The position numbers and the translations under genes are program-made. Of a stretch of 64,000 nt of DNA, positions 16,642-26,408 are shown piece by piece. The stretch lies in NCBI GenBank assembly GCA_964512985.1, contig CAZELI010000010.1, forward strand, positions 4,863-68,862. The letters are read 5' to 3'. The notes under the pieces were generated by a model. It saw only the letters and a program-made list of their open reading frames with translations. It did not search any database and was not told the DNA's origin. Source of the DNA: CAYPGT01 sp964512985 (lineage in GTDB: Bacteria > Cyanobacteriota > Vampirovibrionia > LMEP-6097). Position 1 is the stretch's first letter; every line of letters starts with the position of its first letter.

Positions 16642-16750
16642 GTCATCCTGAGGAGCCTACGAAGTAGGCGACGTAAGGATCCACTACTTCGAATAGTCTA
16701 TCAATGAGAGTGGATCCTGACGGTCGGGCTACGCCCTCCCTCAGGATGAC
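16642..16750. repeat. Family A palindromic repeat, copy 2
   Basis: 109 bp between convergent genes. The left half carries CCTACGAAGTAGG, the right half GGTCGGGCTACGCCC. It is in the opposite orientation to copy 1. Confidence 0.9.
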
Positions 16751-16762
16751 AACACATTATCC

Positions 16763-17467
16763 CTAACCTTTACTCACCACCTGGTGATCCGTATATATTT
16801 TTAGTTTGTCAGGGTGATGTTGAATTAAATAACCTAAGCCTGTATCAGGGTCACTGAATGCAGCTTGCAAGGGATCTGCTTTAGAACCACCTTTAGCTAC
16901 TACAATAATAGACTCTAAATTATTATAAGCAAAAATATCCGTTCCAATAGTTACTGCCCTCGAACAGTTATGATCAGTGGCTGCCATAGAACTTAACTCT
17001 ACTTCTGCAGTCACAGTATTAATATAGTCCTCTCCTATAAAGGCTATATGCGCAGTATTAGGGTCTGTGCCTAAACCAGCAAAAATCAATCTAGGTCCAC
17101 CAGATTGTTTTACGAAACGATTAAAACTCTCAATATCATCGATATCTATTGCATAGAATCTATCGTCCATCTGATTAATCAAATCTGGAAGATTCTCTCG
17201 TAATCTTGAAGAGAAGCTCGTACGTTTAGCATCAATCAACTCGTCTAGGTGAGAGAGTTTTAACTCAGGATGAGGCTTACGTTCCTGAAAATAATTATTT
17301 ACAGTTGGATAAATACCGGGATTATATAGATCAGCAGCTTCAAAGGTATTACCCACTGGAAGTAAAATTAATCCCGGTTTCTGAAATTCAGTAATCATTA
17401 GATCAGCAATGAATGCGTCTAATTCCTTGGTCGAATCAAAGCTCTTAACTAATAGACTGGTTTCCAA
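16763..17467 (-). CDS. Glucosamine-6-phosphate deaminase / 6-phosphogluconolactonase family protein
   Basis: NagB-fold sugar isomerase family. LLPVGNT (36-42) corresponds to the phosphate loop usually written GLATGST, HLDEL (about 72-76) to the catalytic NLDEY motif, GLGTDPNTAHIAF (about 131-143) to the GIGxDGHIAF loop, and AVTIGTDIF to the ALTMGI motif. In NagB the residues after GIG are usually DGH; here they are TDPNTAH, so activity may differ. The start is TTG at 17467, inside the end of bioD (19-bp overlap), so it is last in a dctA-like/bioD/nagB-like operon. A diverged NagA lies 20 kb away. Confidence 0.75.
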   Translation of the reverse strand: METSLLVKSFDSTKELDAFIADLMITEFQKPGLILLPVGNTFEAADLYNPGIYPTVNNYFQERKPHPELKLSHLDELIDAKRTSFSSRLRENLPDLINQMDDRFYAIDIDDIESFNRFVKQSGGPRLIFAGLGTDPNTAHIAFIGEDYINTVTAEVELSSMAATDHNCSRAVTIGTDIFAYNNLESIIVVAKGGSKADPLQAAFSDPDTGLGYLIQHHPDKLKIYTDHQVVSKG

Positions 17468-18045
17468 ATCTTTACACCACCTATCTTTATAATAGTATCA
17501 ATTGCGTTTTTTGTTCTCTCAAGATTCGCATCTAGATCGAGTTCTGAGACTATGATTCCTAGAATATTAAGTCCTTTAGCTTTAGCATGCTCAATACTAA
17601 GTAAGGAATGATTAATGGTGCCAAGATTAGGACTAACTACCAATACTAATGGCAAATCTAATACTCGAATAATATCAGAAATCAAATCACCTTGATTATT
17701 TAATGGCACAGCTAAACCTCCTGCACCTTCTACAACTATACATCGATGCTTAGCTTGAATCTGCTTATAATCACTTCGTATCTTTTGTAAATCAATTTCT
17801 ACTTGTTCTTTTTCAGCAGCGTATTGTGGTGAAGCTGGATAATGCAGATCATAAGAACAGTAGGTCGCAATGCCATTAATATCCTGAGCAATAACCTTAT
17901 AATCCTTATCCTCACCGCATTGTATGGGCTTGTAATAAGCTATATCCTCAAGTTTATGCCCTGAAGCTAGTAAATCTTTTAAGATTTTTACACTGTAGAA
18001 GGTCTTACCGATACCGGTATTCGTAGCCGAAACAAAAACTTCCAT
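17449..18045 (-). CDS. bioD: Dethiobiotin synthetase
   Basis: ATP-dependent ring closure of 7,8-diaminopelargonate to dethiobiotin in biotin synthesis. The P-loop SATNTGIGKTF is at residues 6-16, followed by YYKPIQCG (38-45) and VVEGAGGLAVPL (about 111-122), all typical. Length 198 is normal. No other biotin gene is nearby. It starts 3 bp after the symporter stop and overlaps the nagB-like gene by 19 bp, so it is translated as part of that operon. Confidence 0.93.
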   Translation of the reverse strand: MEVFVSATNTGIGKTFYSVKILKDLLASGHKLEDIAYYKPIQCGEDKDYKVIAQDINGIATYCSYDLHYPASPQYAAEKEQVEIDLQKIRSDYKQIQAKHRCIVVEGAGGLAVPLNNQGDLISDIIRVLDLPLVLVVSPNLGTINHSLLSIEHAKAKGLNILGIIVSELDLDANLERTKNAIDTIIKIGGVKIWKPVY

Positions 18046-18048
18046 GTT

Positions 18049-19413
18049 CTATTTAATGCCTACTAAAACTTTCTTATGCTCTTCATCAATCATATCTACT
18101 ATAGGATGGAAGTCTATAGTATTATGGTCTTCAAGTTTAAAATATTTATCCATAATCAAACAAGATATAGCATCAAAGCTCACATTCACCATAGTCCTAG
18201 TCATATCAAGAATTCTATCGATACTTAGTATTACACCAATAGCCTCTAGTGGCAATCCTACTGCTTGAAATACTACAGCTATAGTCACGAGGCTACCATG
18301 AGGAATACCAGGAGTACCGAAGGTCGCTACTAATACCATACCTACTACAAAGATCTGTTGACTTAATGAAAGTGGCTCAGGGAGCCAAGCTTGCGCCACA
18401 AACAAAGTAACCACCGATTCATAAATCGCAGCACCGTTCATACTCATAGTCGCTCCTATCGGTATCACAAAGGATGCTACTCGATTAGGAACTTTAAACT
18501 CTTTCTCCATTGTTTCTAGAGTTACAGGAAGTGTCGCCGCAGAGCTAGAGGTAGAGAATGCTGTAAGCATAGTCTCACGCATTCCCATAAAGAATTGTAT
18601 CGGAGTGAATTTCGTAAAGAAATGTACCAAAATAGGAGCAACAATAAACAGCATAGAGAAGAGAGCAGCAAATGCCGTCAGCATAAACATGCCATATTTA
18701 GAAATAGAAGTTAGTCCACCTATAGCAACTGTCTTAGTTATTAAAGCAAAAACTCCAAACGGTGCAAACGCCATAATCCAATGAGTCATGGCAAGAATCG
18801 CATCTAGAGCGACTTTGAAGAGAGCTAATAATTTATCACCGTTCTTTACAGAGACTAAAGCTGTAGCAAACAAAACTGCAAAAATTATAATCTGCGTTAA
18901 AGAACCACTAGAAAGCGATTCAAAAACATTCGAAGGTATCATACTACCGATAATCTCTCCGACGCCATGGGATTTATCAGTAATAAATTTCACAGACTCA
19001 GCATGCTCGCCAGAATCAATAATCTTATGCAAGTCTATATACTGCCCAGGTTGAATTAAATTCACCCAGAATAGTCCTAGCACAGCAGCAAAGAGCATCT
19101 GTACCTTAAATACGATGACCGTCATTAAACCAAACTTACCAATACTCTTCAGCGGTAAGTGTCCAACCCCTACTACTATCGAACAGAGTATGACGGGAAT
19201 CACGATCATCTTAAGTAACTTAAGGAAGATCTCTCCCATCCAAGTAATGTGTCCTAACTTCAGAAAGCCAATACTCGGGTTAGCCAAACTACCATCAGGA
19301 TTATTAAGGGAAAAGAAATAACCTAACCCTATTCCCAGAATCAGGCCGATTAGTATACGCCAATGTAAAGCTAATTTCATAGATTTGGAAGCCAAGGTCA
19401 ATAATTCTAACAT
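18049..19413 (-). CDS. Na+ or H+/dicarboxylate (glutamate) symporter, DAACS family
   Basis: 454-residue inner-membrane transporter of the DctA/GltP/GltT family. The re-entrant loop HP1 serine motif STSSSAATLPVT and FVIPIGATMSMNGAAIYESV (TM7) are clear, as is the HP2 region FGTPGIPHGSL. Substrate (C4-dicarboxylate or glutamate/aspartate) cannot be told by eye. The ATG at 19413 is used; an internal ATG at residue 12 (MKLALHWR) is equally possible. First gene of the operon with bioD and the nagB-like gene. Confidence 0.92.
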   Translation of the reverse strand: MLELLTLASKSMKLALHWRILIGLILGIGLGYFFSLNNPDGSLANPSIGFLKLGHITWMGEIFLKLLKMIVIPVILCSIVVGVGHLPLKSIGKFGLMTVIVFKVQMLFAAVLGLFWVNLIQPGQYIDLHKIIDSGEHAESVKFITDKSHGVGEIIGSMIPSNVFESLSSGSLTQIIIFAVLFATALVSVKNGDKLLALFKVALDAILAMTHWIMAFAPFGVFALITKTVAIGGLTSISKYGMFMLTAFAALFSMLFIVAPILVHFFTKFTPIQFFMGMRETMLTAFSTSSSAATLPVTLETMEKEFKVPNRVASFVIPIGATMSMNGAAIYESVVTLFVAQAWLPEPLSLSQQIFVVGMVLVATFGTPGIPHGSLVTIAVVFQAVGLPLEAIGVILSIDRILDMTRTMVNVSFDAISCLIMDKYFKLEDHNTIDFHPIVDMIDEEHKKVLVGIK

Positions 19414-19462
19414 AAATAGAAATTTGTGATACTAGTTTCTTATTATTAGCATGAAATAGTAC

Positions 19463-20557
19463 TTATATAGCCTTAATTAAGCGTTCTTTATACCACTCCA
19501 CAAACTTTGTCAGTCCTTCTGCTATTTGGGTCTGAGGGTTATAGCCTAATAGGGATTTGGACTTAGAGATATCGGCATAGGTAAGCGGTACGTCGCCTGG
19601 GACCGCTGGACCGTATTGAACGATGGCTTTCTTGCCTAATCTTTCTTCAAGTAAACGCACCAGCTCATTGACATCAGTAACATGAGACTCACCTAAATTA
19701 AATATATCGAACTTAGTTTGGTAATCTATTGCTTTCATGATCCCATCCATAATGTCCTCTATATAAGTGAAGTCACGTTTAGCAGTTCCATCACCATAGA
19801 TCTGGATTGCTTGACCAGCATCTATTAGCTTAGTAAATTTAGTTATCGCCAGATCTGGCCTCTGGCGTGGTCCATAGACAGTAAAGAAACGTAAACATAC
19901 GCTAGGTAAATTATATAAATGACTGAAACTATGTACCATAGCTTCACCTGCTACTTTGGAAGCAGCATAGGGACTGATAGGCTTACTAATATCTTCGTCT
20001 TCTGAGAAAGGAGCCTTAGAGCGAGAACCATAGACTGAGCTTGACGACGCGAAGACAAACTTCTGCACATTAAACTCCGCTGCAAGTTTCAATAAATTAA
20101 TAGTAGACTCTCCGTTATTCTTCTGATAGAAGATTGGATTCTCTACACTTGGTCTAACACCTGCTACTGCTGCAATATGCACTACATGAGTTATCGCATG
20201 CTTCTGGAAGACCTTGCGTAAGCTCATATAATCACAGAGGTCCATGCCATAAAGGCGATAGCCAGCTGCCTCCACAAAATTATCAATGCAAGGTCCATCA
20301 TCAGCAAAGCCGTTTACATAGAGTACTTCAATAGGATTAGAGAAAGATCTATAGGGGCTCACTATATTAGTAGTAAGTTTTTTAACTGAAGAGATAGGGA
20401 AGAACTTAGATAAATTATTACATTTGATATTGATATCGTAATAGTCATTAAAATTATCTACGCCAATAATCTGATGACCTTCTGCATGTAGCTTCTCTAC
20501 TAAAGTAGAAGCAATGAATCCAGCTGCACCGGTTACTAAAATTGTTTTCTTGGACAT
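19463..20557 (-). CDS. NAD-dependent sugar-nucleotide epimerase (UDP-glucuronate 4-epimerase type)
   Basis: Extended SDR. The Rossmann motif GAAGFIAS is at residues 10-17, the catalytic Ser/Tyr/Lys are in SSSSVYG and SPYAASK, and RFFTVYGPRQRPDLAI is the usual substrate loop of UDP-glucuronate/UDP-glucose 4-epimerases. It differs by an insertion (about residues 45-85) after NFNDYYD. The product is probably for cell-surface polysaccharide. The tmk stop and this ATG are adjacent (TAAATG), so translation is coupled. Confidence 0.88.
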   Translation of the reverse strand: MSKKTILVTGAAGFIASTLVEKLHAEGHQIIGVDNFNDYYDINIKCNNLSKFFPISSVKKLTTNIVSPYRSFSNPIEVLYVNGFADDGPCIDNFVEAAGYRLYGMDLCDYMSLRKVFQKHAITHVVHIAAVAGVRPSVENPIFYQKNNGESTINLLKLAAEFNVQKFVFASSSSVYGSRSKAPFSEDEDISKPISPYAASKVAGEAMVHSFSHLYNLPSVCLRFFTVYGPRQRPDLAITKFTKLIDAGQAIQIYGDGTAKRDFTYIEDIMDGIMKAIDYQTKFDIFNLGESHVTDVNELVRLLEERLGKKAIVQYGPAVPGDVPLTYADISKSKSLLGYNPQTQIAEGLTKFVEWYKERLIKAI

Positions 20558-21181
20558 TTATTTCCCCAAATGATGGTAAGCAGCAATGCTATCCTGGATG
20601 ATTTGCATCATTCTACTATGTACTTCTTCAATACTTAAACCATCTACATCGATAACTTTGATACGCGTAGGTTCCTCTCTAGCAATGGTCTTATAACCAT
20701 TACGCACTCTAATAAAGAATAATTTATTCTCAGCTTCAAGTCTGTCTCTATCCTTAGTTCTTCTAGCAGCTTCTTCAGTAGAGACCATTAGTAAAACAGT
20801 TAGATCCGGCTTAATACCTTCACAGATCAAAGCATTAACAACATTAATAGTCTTAATATCTATACCACGTCCATAACCTTGGTAGGCTACAGTACTATCG
20901 ATAAAACGATCACAGATGATAACCTTACCTTCTGCAAGTTTAGGCTTAAGTAGAGTCGCTACTTGATGTGCTCTATCAGCTAAGTAAATCATCAACTCAG
21001 CTTTATCTGAGATATCCTCATCACAATCTAGAACTATCTCACGCAATCTTGCGCCTAGCTTAGTATCACCAGGATTATGCGTAAATAACCAATCATGATT
21101 ATTAGTTCGAGCATACTCTTTCAACAACTTGATTTGAGTTGTCTTACCTGCTTTATCTGGACCTTCGATAGTGATGAACAT
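20558..21181 (-). CDS. tmk: Thymidylate kinase
   Basis: Phosphorylates dTMP to dTDP. P-loop GPDKAGKT at 7-14 (the usual form is GxDGAGKT), the DRAHQ motif near 69-73, the CDRFIDSTVAYQG segment, and a LID region with RTKDRDRLE. The 207-residue length is normal. It is the first gene of a two-gene unit with the epimerase, 52 bp from a family A-like repeat. Confidence 0.93.
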   Translation of the reverse strand: MFITIEGPDKAGKTTQIKLLKEYARTNNHDWLFTHNPGDTKLGARLREIVLDCDEDISDKAELMIYLADRAHQVATLLKPKLAEGKVIICDRFIDSTVAYQGYGRGIDIKTINVVNALICEGIKPDLTVLLMVSTEEAARRTKDRDRLEAENKLFFIRVRNGYKTIAREEPTRIKVIDVDGLSIEEVHSRMMQIIQDSIAAYHHLGK

Positions 21182-21232
21182 CTGTTATTTAGTTTATCAT
21201 TACAAAGCTCAACGCTGAAGGCTTATCAAATC

Positions 21233-21358
21233 GTCATCCCGAGGAATCTGCCGAAGGCAGATGACGTCGGGATCCAGTCGAGAATATATATATCAACACT
21301 TGACTGGATCGCTACGTCGTCCGTCTTCACTTCGTTACGACGGACTCCTCGCGATGAC
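21233..21358. repeat. Family A repeat, diverged copy 3
   Basis: Same plan as family A (GTCATCC...GGATCCAGT, centre, ACTGGATC...GGATGAC-like end), but with CGAGGAATCTGCC in place of the usual GAGGAGCAACC and an extra GTCCGTC/GACGGAC hairpin. It is 126 bp, in the gap between rplI and tmk on the same strand. Confidence 0.75.
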
Positions 21359-21400
21359 GGATAATGGGTATCGGTACTTAACAAAAAACTCAGGACAAAT

Positions 21401-21862
21401 TTATTTCTCTGCTACTACTTTAACCAATACTGTTGTAGAAATATTCGCACCAAGGTTAAGAGTAACTTGATACTCACCAAGTTCCTTGATAGGAGACTGG
21501 ATATTTACTTGTGCTTTAGTGATGTCTAATTTATGTTGTGATGATACTGCTTCAGCTATTTTCTCTTTAGTGATAGCACCAAATAATTTACCGCTCATTC
21601 CAGCTCTAGCTTCTATAGTCACTGTAGAATCATCACTTAAATTCTCTTTAGATTTTTCAGCTTTCTCACGTTTCTCTTGAGCTTGTTTCTCTAATTCAGC
21701 TTTACGCTCTTCATATCTGTTTAAGTGATAAGCGTTAGCTACCACGGCTAAACCTCTGCGTAATAAGAAATTACGTGCGTAACCTGGTCTAACGCGGATA
21801 AGTTCTCCTGCGTTTCCAGCTTGTGAATCTTCTGTGAGTATAACTTCTAATGCTGCTGCCAT
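21401..21862 (-). CDS. rplI: 50S ribosomal protein L9
   Basis: rRNA-binding protein at the base of the L1 stalk. The N-domain has IRVRPGYARNFLLRRGLA (22-39), then the long connecting helix rich in Glu/Lys (about 45-75) and the C-domain with SGKLFGAITKEKIAEAV and IKELGEYQVTLNL. Length 153 is standard. The Arg in LLRRGLA replaces the usual Pro. It is a single gene here, without the usual rpsF-ssb-rpsR neighbours. AAGGATT about 7 nt before the ATG serves as Shine-Dalgarno. Confidence 0.97.
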   Translation of the reverse strand: MAAALEVILTEDSQAGNAGELIRVRPGYARNFLLRRGLAVVANAYHLNRYEERKAELEKQAQEKREKAEKSKENLSDDSTVTIEARAGMSGKLFGAITKEKIAEAVSSQHKLDITKAQVNIQSPIKELGEYQVTLNLGANISTTVLVKVVAEK

Positions 21863-21894
21863 AATATTTAATCCTTCTGTGGGACAGGGCTTGA

Positions 21895-21964
21895 TTTTAG
21901 CATGGTATTTTATAGATCTTATATTATAAAAAGGTGAAATAAAGCTAAAAGATCTATGCTAAAA
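21895..21964. promoter_or_regulatory. Inverted repeat in the divergent rplI/MFS promoter region
   Basis: Outer arms TTTTAGCAT (21895-21903) and ATGCTAAAA (21956-21964), with AGATCT elements just inside both arms. It is placed between divergent genes and could be an operator for the transporter or a transcript-end hairpin. Confidence 0.45.
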
Positions 21965-22011
21965 TTTGGTTTCAAGCAAGATAATGCGTAATACAAAATA
22001 GGAGTATTAAT

Positions 22012-23301
22012 ATGAGTATTAAGACAAAAGTTAACCAAGAAGCAAAGATGCAAAAAGTGAGGACTAAAATGATGAATCAAGATAAACAAGGGAAAAATGA
22101 TTATTTCCCGTTAATGGTGGCGGTGGCATTTGCCTACTTATCGTTTGGGGCTATTACTAATGTTGCTGGCGCAATCATCCCTAAGATCCGTGAAACTTAT
22201 CAAGTTAGTTCAACTCTTTCTGTATTATTAGCTGCGACCTTCTTTATTGCTTATGGACTCACTTCTATTCCTTGGGGCATGTTTATGGATAAAAGTTCTA
22301 AGAAACTAACCTTAATTCTTAGCTCAGTAATTACCATGGCAGGAGTTGCATTGTTTGCCGCTATTGCTGGATTCGTACCGAATATGATTGCCATGTTCCT
22401 TTGTGGTGTCGGTATCACTGGTATTCAAGTGGCGATTAACCCTCTAGTAGCCGAGATCTCCGATCCTGCTAAATACTCTCGTAACTTGACTTTGTTTATG
22501 GTTGTGAACGGTGCTGGTGGCTATTTAGCACCGCAGTTAGTAACGCTAATTAAGAATCAAGGTATGGCATGGTCAGTAACTTATTGGGTATTCACTGGAA
22601 TAGCCTTGATTATGACTCTTGCTATTAGTTTTCCTAAATATCCTGAAACTGTTTCTAGCTCTGCTAAAGCTTCTGATGACAAACCTAAAGAGAATCACAC
22701 TCTTAATCTATTAACCAAGCACCCTTTAATTTATTTATATGCCGTAGGTATTTTTCTATATGTAGGAGTAGAAGTAGGAGTAGCTAATACTATTGGTTTC
22801 TATCTTCAAGACAAACTTAATATAGGAGAGGTTCTTGGCACAGCAGCTGAGGCCGCTAAAAATACTGCTATCAGTAACTATTGGGGTGGCTTATTACTCG
22901 GCAGACTTATAGGGTCACTAGTCCTAGACCGTATTCCAGGTAAGGTAGCTATTATGGCTTATATTTCGCTTGCTGCAGGAGCTTTATATCTAGCTATGCA
23001 TGGTGATATCAATCAAGCACTATGGGCATTCCCTCTTATTGGGTTCTTTATTTCTATCATGTTCCCTACTGTCTACAGTCTGGCAACTAATAGCTTCCCT
23101 AAAGAATATTCAAGCGCTATTTCTGGAATACTCTGTACCGCTATCATTGGTGGCGCAGTTGTAGGTCCAGCGATCGCTAGCGTTGCAGAAATGACCCAAG
23201 GCACAAGCCTAGTCCCTAACTGGGATGCAGGGTTACTCGTAGCCTTCGCTTGTTATGCTTATATATTCTGTATTGGAGTTTTTGCTAGAGAAGAGAAATA
23301 G
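22012..23301 (+). CDS. MFS transporter
   Basis: About 12 transmembrane helices in 429 residues. The loop 2-3 region has the MFS motif A equivalent WGMFMDKSSKKLT (near residue 85), and a charged cytoplasmic loop (ASDDKPKENHTLN, about 220-232) divides the two halves. The overall look is that of sugar or fucose-type permeases, but substrate is not resolvable. The ribosome-binding site AGGAG at 21998-22002 lies 9 nt from the ATG. Other Met codons (residues 13, 20, 21) precede the first helix, so the exact start could be slightly later. Confidence 0.88.
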   Translation: MSIKTKVNQEAKMQKVRTKMMNQDKQGKNDYFPLMVAVAFAYLSFGAITNVAGAIIPKIRETYQVSSTLSVLLAATFFIAYGLTSIPWGMFMDKSSKKLTLILSSVITMAGVALFAAIAGFVPNMIAMFLCGVGITGIQVAINPLVAEISDPAKYSRNLTLFMVVNGAGGYLAPQLVTLIKNQGMAWSVTYWVFTGIALIMTLAISFPKYPETVSSSAKASDDKPKENHTLNLLTKHPLIYLYAVGIFLYVGVEVGVANTIGFYLQDKLNIGEVLGTAAEAAKNTAISNYWGGLLLGRLIGSLVLDRIPGKVAIMAYISLAAGALYLAMHGDINQALWAFPLIGFFISIMFPTVYSLATNSFPKEYSSAISGILCTAIIGGAVVGPAIASVAEMTQGTSLVPNWDAGLLVAFACYAYIFCIGVFAREEK

Positions 23302-23303
23302 AC

Positions 23304-26300
23304 CTACGCTGCTTGCTTGAACACGGGTTGAGCTTTCGCTAAAGCTGCGTGTTGAGATCTAGTATCTACTGGAGTAACTACTGTAGTGTACTTACCTCTC
23401 TCAAAGAACTTCTGAGTATGATCTATAGTCTCTGCAGTCTTATTCAGGTCATTAGAAGCTTCTGCATATTCTTGTTGAGTACGTAAAGTATTAATTGCTC
23501 CCATCTCCTGAATAGGATTAAACTCTTGTGCAATACCTTTGAGGTAAGAACCTAAACCAAACATCTGTAATACTACACCAAATGGATGTTGTAATAACCA
23601 ACTTGAAACAGCCATCATTTGACCACCAACTAATTGCCACCAACCAGCAGTCTCTGGATCAAATTTACCTGTTCTACCGACTACATCAGTAAATAATCTA
23701 ATATGACCATGTTGATCTTGTTTAACGTTACGAGCAGCTCCCACTATACCGATAGTAGGAATAAAGTTCGCCAGTCCCACAGTAAACCAATCTAGCCATT
23801 TATTATTGAGCTTATGAGTAACGATAGAAAGTAAACTCGCTGCTAAACCTAAAATACCGCTAGTAGCATACAAGTGAGAAACACTCGCCACGTTAGTATA
23901 ATCCTTACCACTGGTCATAGAAGTCTTAGTGAAGCCTGCATTCTTAAACAGAATCTGTGCAACTCCATGTCTGTAACCTTTAACAGTGAAGAATTGAGCT
24001 GTCATCTTCAGACCTTGGATTACATCAGAGATAGTTTCTGCAATAAACTGACCAGTGAATGGTTTGAATTTTTCAATCCATGCTGACCTGGAGATAGCAA
24101 AACCATTGGCTACTTGTCTTAGATTAGACATCTTCTCTTGGCTACCGAAGATCTCTTTTACTTTCTCTGCTTCTGTACCCTTCTTATAATTATCCAGAAT
24201 AGTGTTCTCGGCAGTCATAGTACCGCCTGCACGACCTAACTGTAATAGACCATTACCCATCGCCCAAAGAATCTTACGTAAGAAAGAATTAGGATCAGAC
24301 CAGTTAGCAGCAAAGTGACACATCTCACCAATAAACTGAGCTGGATATCTAGTAGGTGCCCTAAGTCCTCTAGTAATACCAGAAGCAAAGTTTCCAACTC
24401 CAGCGCAAACCCTTTGTACAGCGTTAGCCCAGAATTCTACTTTAGGACTAAAGAAGGAAGCTGGCATGCCTATTAGACCTGCACCCATTAGTCCATAACT
24501 AAGTCCATTCATTAAATTACTAAGTAAAGGTCTACTATTCTCGATTTTGAAATATTTACCTATTACTGGTAAGCCTACACAAAAAGCCGTTACAGTATGC
24601 ATCTTACCCTTAGTAATATATTTATTAATCCCACGCTCAAGGAAACCAATATCAGGAGTAGTGAGAGTCCTAGAACGCAATTCTCGTGGATCTTCCACTG
24701 TTTTAACTTCTGCAATCGGTGCATCAAACGGAAGTTTTTCTTTTTCTAAGAATTTAGTAAACAAGAAAGCAAATGCAGCATTGTTTAAATGAATATTATC
24801 TATTTGTAAAATCTGGCTCTTGTATTTATCAGCTAAGAACTCTGCCCACTCTTTCTTAGTTTTAATTTGTCCATCAGCTAAATGTTGATAGTTATCCTTG
24901 TCAAGTAATTTAAGACAATCTGGGTGTCCAGCATTGACATAGGAACCATCAGCTGGGTTCTGCGATAGCAATTCAACCATCTTGCCACCCACATCATTAC
25001 GATTCATCAAACCTCTAACGATGATACCTACACCACCACTGATTACCGCTTGAGCAATCGCTGGGGCATCAGTACCAGCACTGTCTCCGCGCATCACTGA
25101 TAGTATTTTTTTATTGAGAGATTCTAAATAACGTTTAATAACTTGATCTTTAGTATTAGAAGCACCTACCTCTAAATAGAATTGATCATTATCACTAACA
25201 TTTACTAATATATGCTTATGTTTTGGAGCAGATCCTTTGGCATCAATTTCTTTAATTAAAGCACTTAGATCAGGGCACTTAGAGAAATCGGTAATATGAG
25301 AGATGTCCTTACCATTAATAGTAATCACATCACAATCTTGGGGAATCTTAAATTCTTTCTCTAACCAAGCTTTAGTCTTAGGATCTCTTAAACGATTAAT
25401 TAATAGGTTATAAAACTTAGCTCTTACATCTTGTCTATAAACATTCTTACCATCAATACAATGAGGAGTGAAGTGGGTTATACCACCATGAGCATCTCTC
25501 AAGATCTCAGTTAATTTCACTTCTGCCTTAGGATCAGCTGGATCTAAAAGTTTAATATCAGGTTTATCAGGTGGATTGAGAAACTCTGGCGGGAAATTAA
25601 TTCCAAGCTTATTTACTTCTTCTATAAATTTAGGGCTAGACCAATGCTCCTTACGTGCTTTCTTGGCAGTAAGCATATATTTTTCGTATTTAGCAAGAGA
25701 AAGATCAGGTATCAGTCTAAAAGCTGCAGGCACAGCCTTAAACTCAAGAACTCTTACTGAATCTCCATCGTTATAACGAATCTTCAGTAATTCATCGACA
25801 ATGCCAAATTCTTTATCTAAGAAATTAAATAACTTATTAAAGTTTTGACATTGAGGAGTTAGTCTCAAAGGCTTATCTGCATCACTATGAAGTGCGCCAT
25901 TGAGTCCTCTGATATTAACGTTGAAAGAACCCATCTCAGCTTGCTCCTCACCAATACCAGAGGAGATTGCTTCAGGACTAGTTGCATTTGGTTTTTGTGC
26001 ATTGTTAATAGGGTTCTCTACTCCAACCAAACTCTGTCCAGCAAAAGCTCCTGGACGAGCCGTAAGAATAGTTAACTGCGTACCTAAGTAATATAAGCAT
26101 TTGGCAAGAGTAGTATTCCAATGTCTGTCATTTACAGAAGCAAAAGAACTAGTTGAATTAACCATGATAGGATTCTTGTAATACATGGTTCCATCACCAT
26201 CAGAGAAGAAATCAAACTTATCTGCGGTCTCTAATCTTCTAAAAATCTCTATACCAAGGTCGTAGACAAAGTCTCTAACCTTCTCTTTATCACTAGCACT

Positions 26301-26408
26301 AGCACCTTGGAATAAACTCTCTGGTAGTTCAATCGCTCTATCTTCAAGCATCTCTACCATTTCATGAGCGCGAGCGCGAATCTCATCTTTAGTCCAAGGT
26401 CTATTCAT
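23304..26408 (-). CDS. Large two-part protein: HAD (trehalose-phosphatase-like) domain plus hydrophobic C-terminal half
   Basis: 1,034 residues from the first ATG. Seen directly: HAD motif I as DGDGT (D70, D72, T74), motif II LTARPG (115-120), a motif III-like lysine in YLEVGASNTKDQVIKRYL (K420), and motif IV as GDSAGTDAPA (D442, D447). These are spaced like trehalose-6-phosphate phosphatases (DxDGT, EVxPxxxxK, GDDxTD), but with about 300 residues inserted between motifs II and III as a large cap. Residues about 590-1000 hold several hydrophobic, Gly-rich segments (LMNGLSYGLMGAGLIGMP; ILGLAASLLSIVT; FIPTIGIVGAA) that could be membrane or amphipathic helices. I know no family with this combination. 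The frame is open for 77 more codons upstream, with a Shine-Dalgarno before an ATA codon (see next entry). Confidence 0.8.
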   Translation of the reverse strand: MNRPWTKDEIRARAHEMVEMLEDRAIELPESLFQGASASDKEKVRDFVYDLGIEIFRRLETADKFDFFSDGDGTMYYKNPIMVNSTSSFASVNDRHWNTTLAKCLYYLGTQLTILTARPGAFAGQSLVGVENPINNAQKPNATSPEAISSGIGEEQAEMGSFNVNIRGLNGALHSDADKPLRLTPQCQNFNKLFNFLDKEFGIVDELLKIRYNDGDSVRVLEFKAVPAAFRLIPDLSLAKYEKYMLTAKKARKEHWSSPKFIEEVNKLGINFPPEFLNPPDKPDIKLLDPADPKAEVKLTEILRDAHGGITHFTPHCIDGKNVYRQDVRAKFYNLLINRLRDPKTKAWLEKEFKIPQDCDVITINGKDISHITDFSKCPDLSALIKEIDAKGSAPKHKHILVNVSDNDQFYLEVGASNTKDQVIKRYLESLNKKILSVMRGDSAGTDAPAIAQAVISGGVGIIVRGLMNRNDVGGKMVELLSQNPADGSYVNAGHPDCLKLLDKDNYQHLADGQIKTKKEWAEFLADKYKSQILQIDNIHLNNAAFAFLFTKFLEKEKLPFDAPIAEVKTVEDPRELRSRTLTTPDIGFLERGINKYITKGKMHTVTAFCVGLPVIGKYFKIENSRPLLSNLMNGLSYGLMGAGLIGMPASFFSPKVEFWANAVQRVCAGVGNFASGITRGLRAPTRYPAQFIGEMCHFAANWSDPNSFLRKILWAMGNGLLQLGRAGGTMTAENTILDNYKKGTEAEKVKEIFGSQEKMSNLRQVANGFAISRSAWIEKFKPFTGQFIAETISDVIQGLKMTAQFFTVKGYRHGVAQILFKNAGFTKTSMTSGKDYTNVASVSHLYATSGILGLAASLLSIVTHKLNNKWLDWFTVGLANFIPTIGIVGAARNVKQDQHGHIRLFTDVVGRTGKFDPETAGWWQLVGGQMMAVSSWLLQHPFGVVLQMFGLGSYLKGIAQEFNPIQEMGAINTLRTQQEYAEASNDLNKTAETIDHTQKFFERGKYTTVVTPVDTRSQHAALAKAQPVFKQAA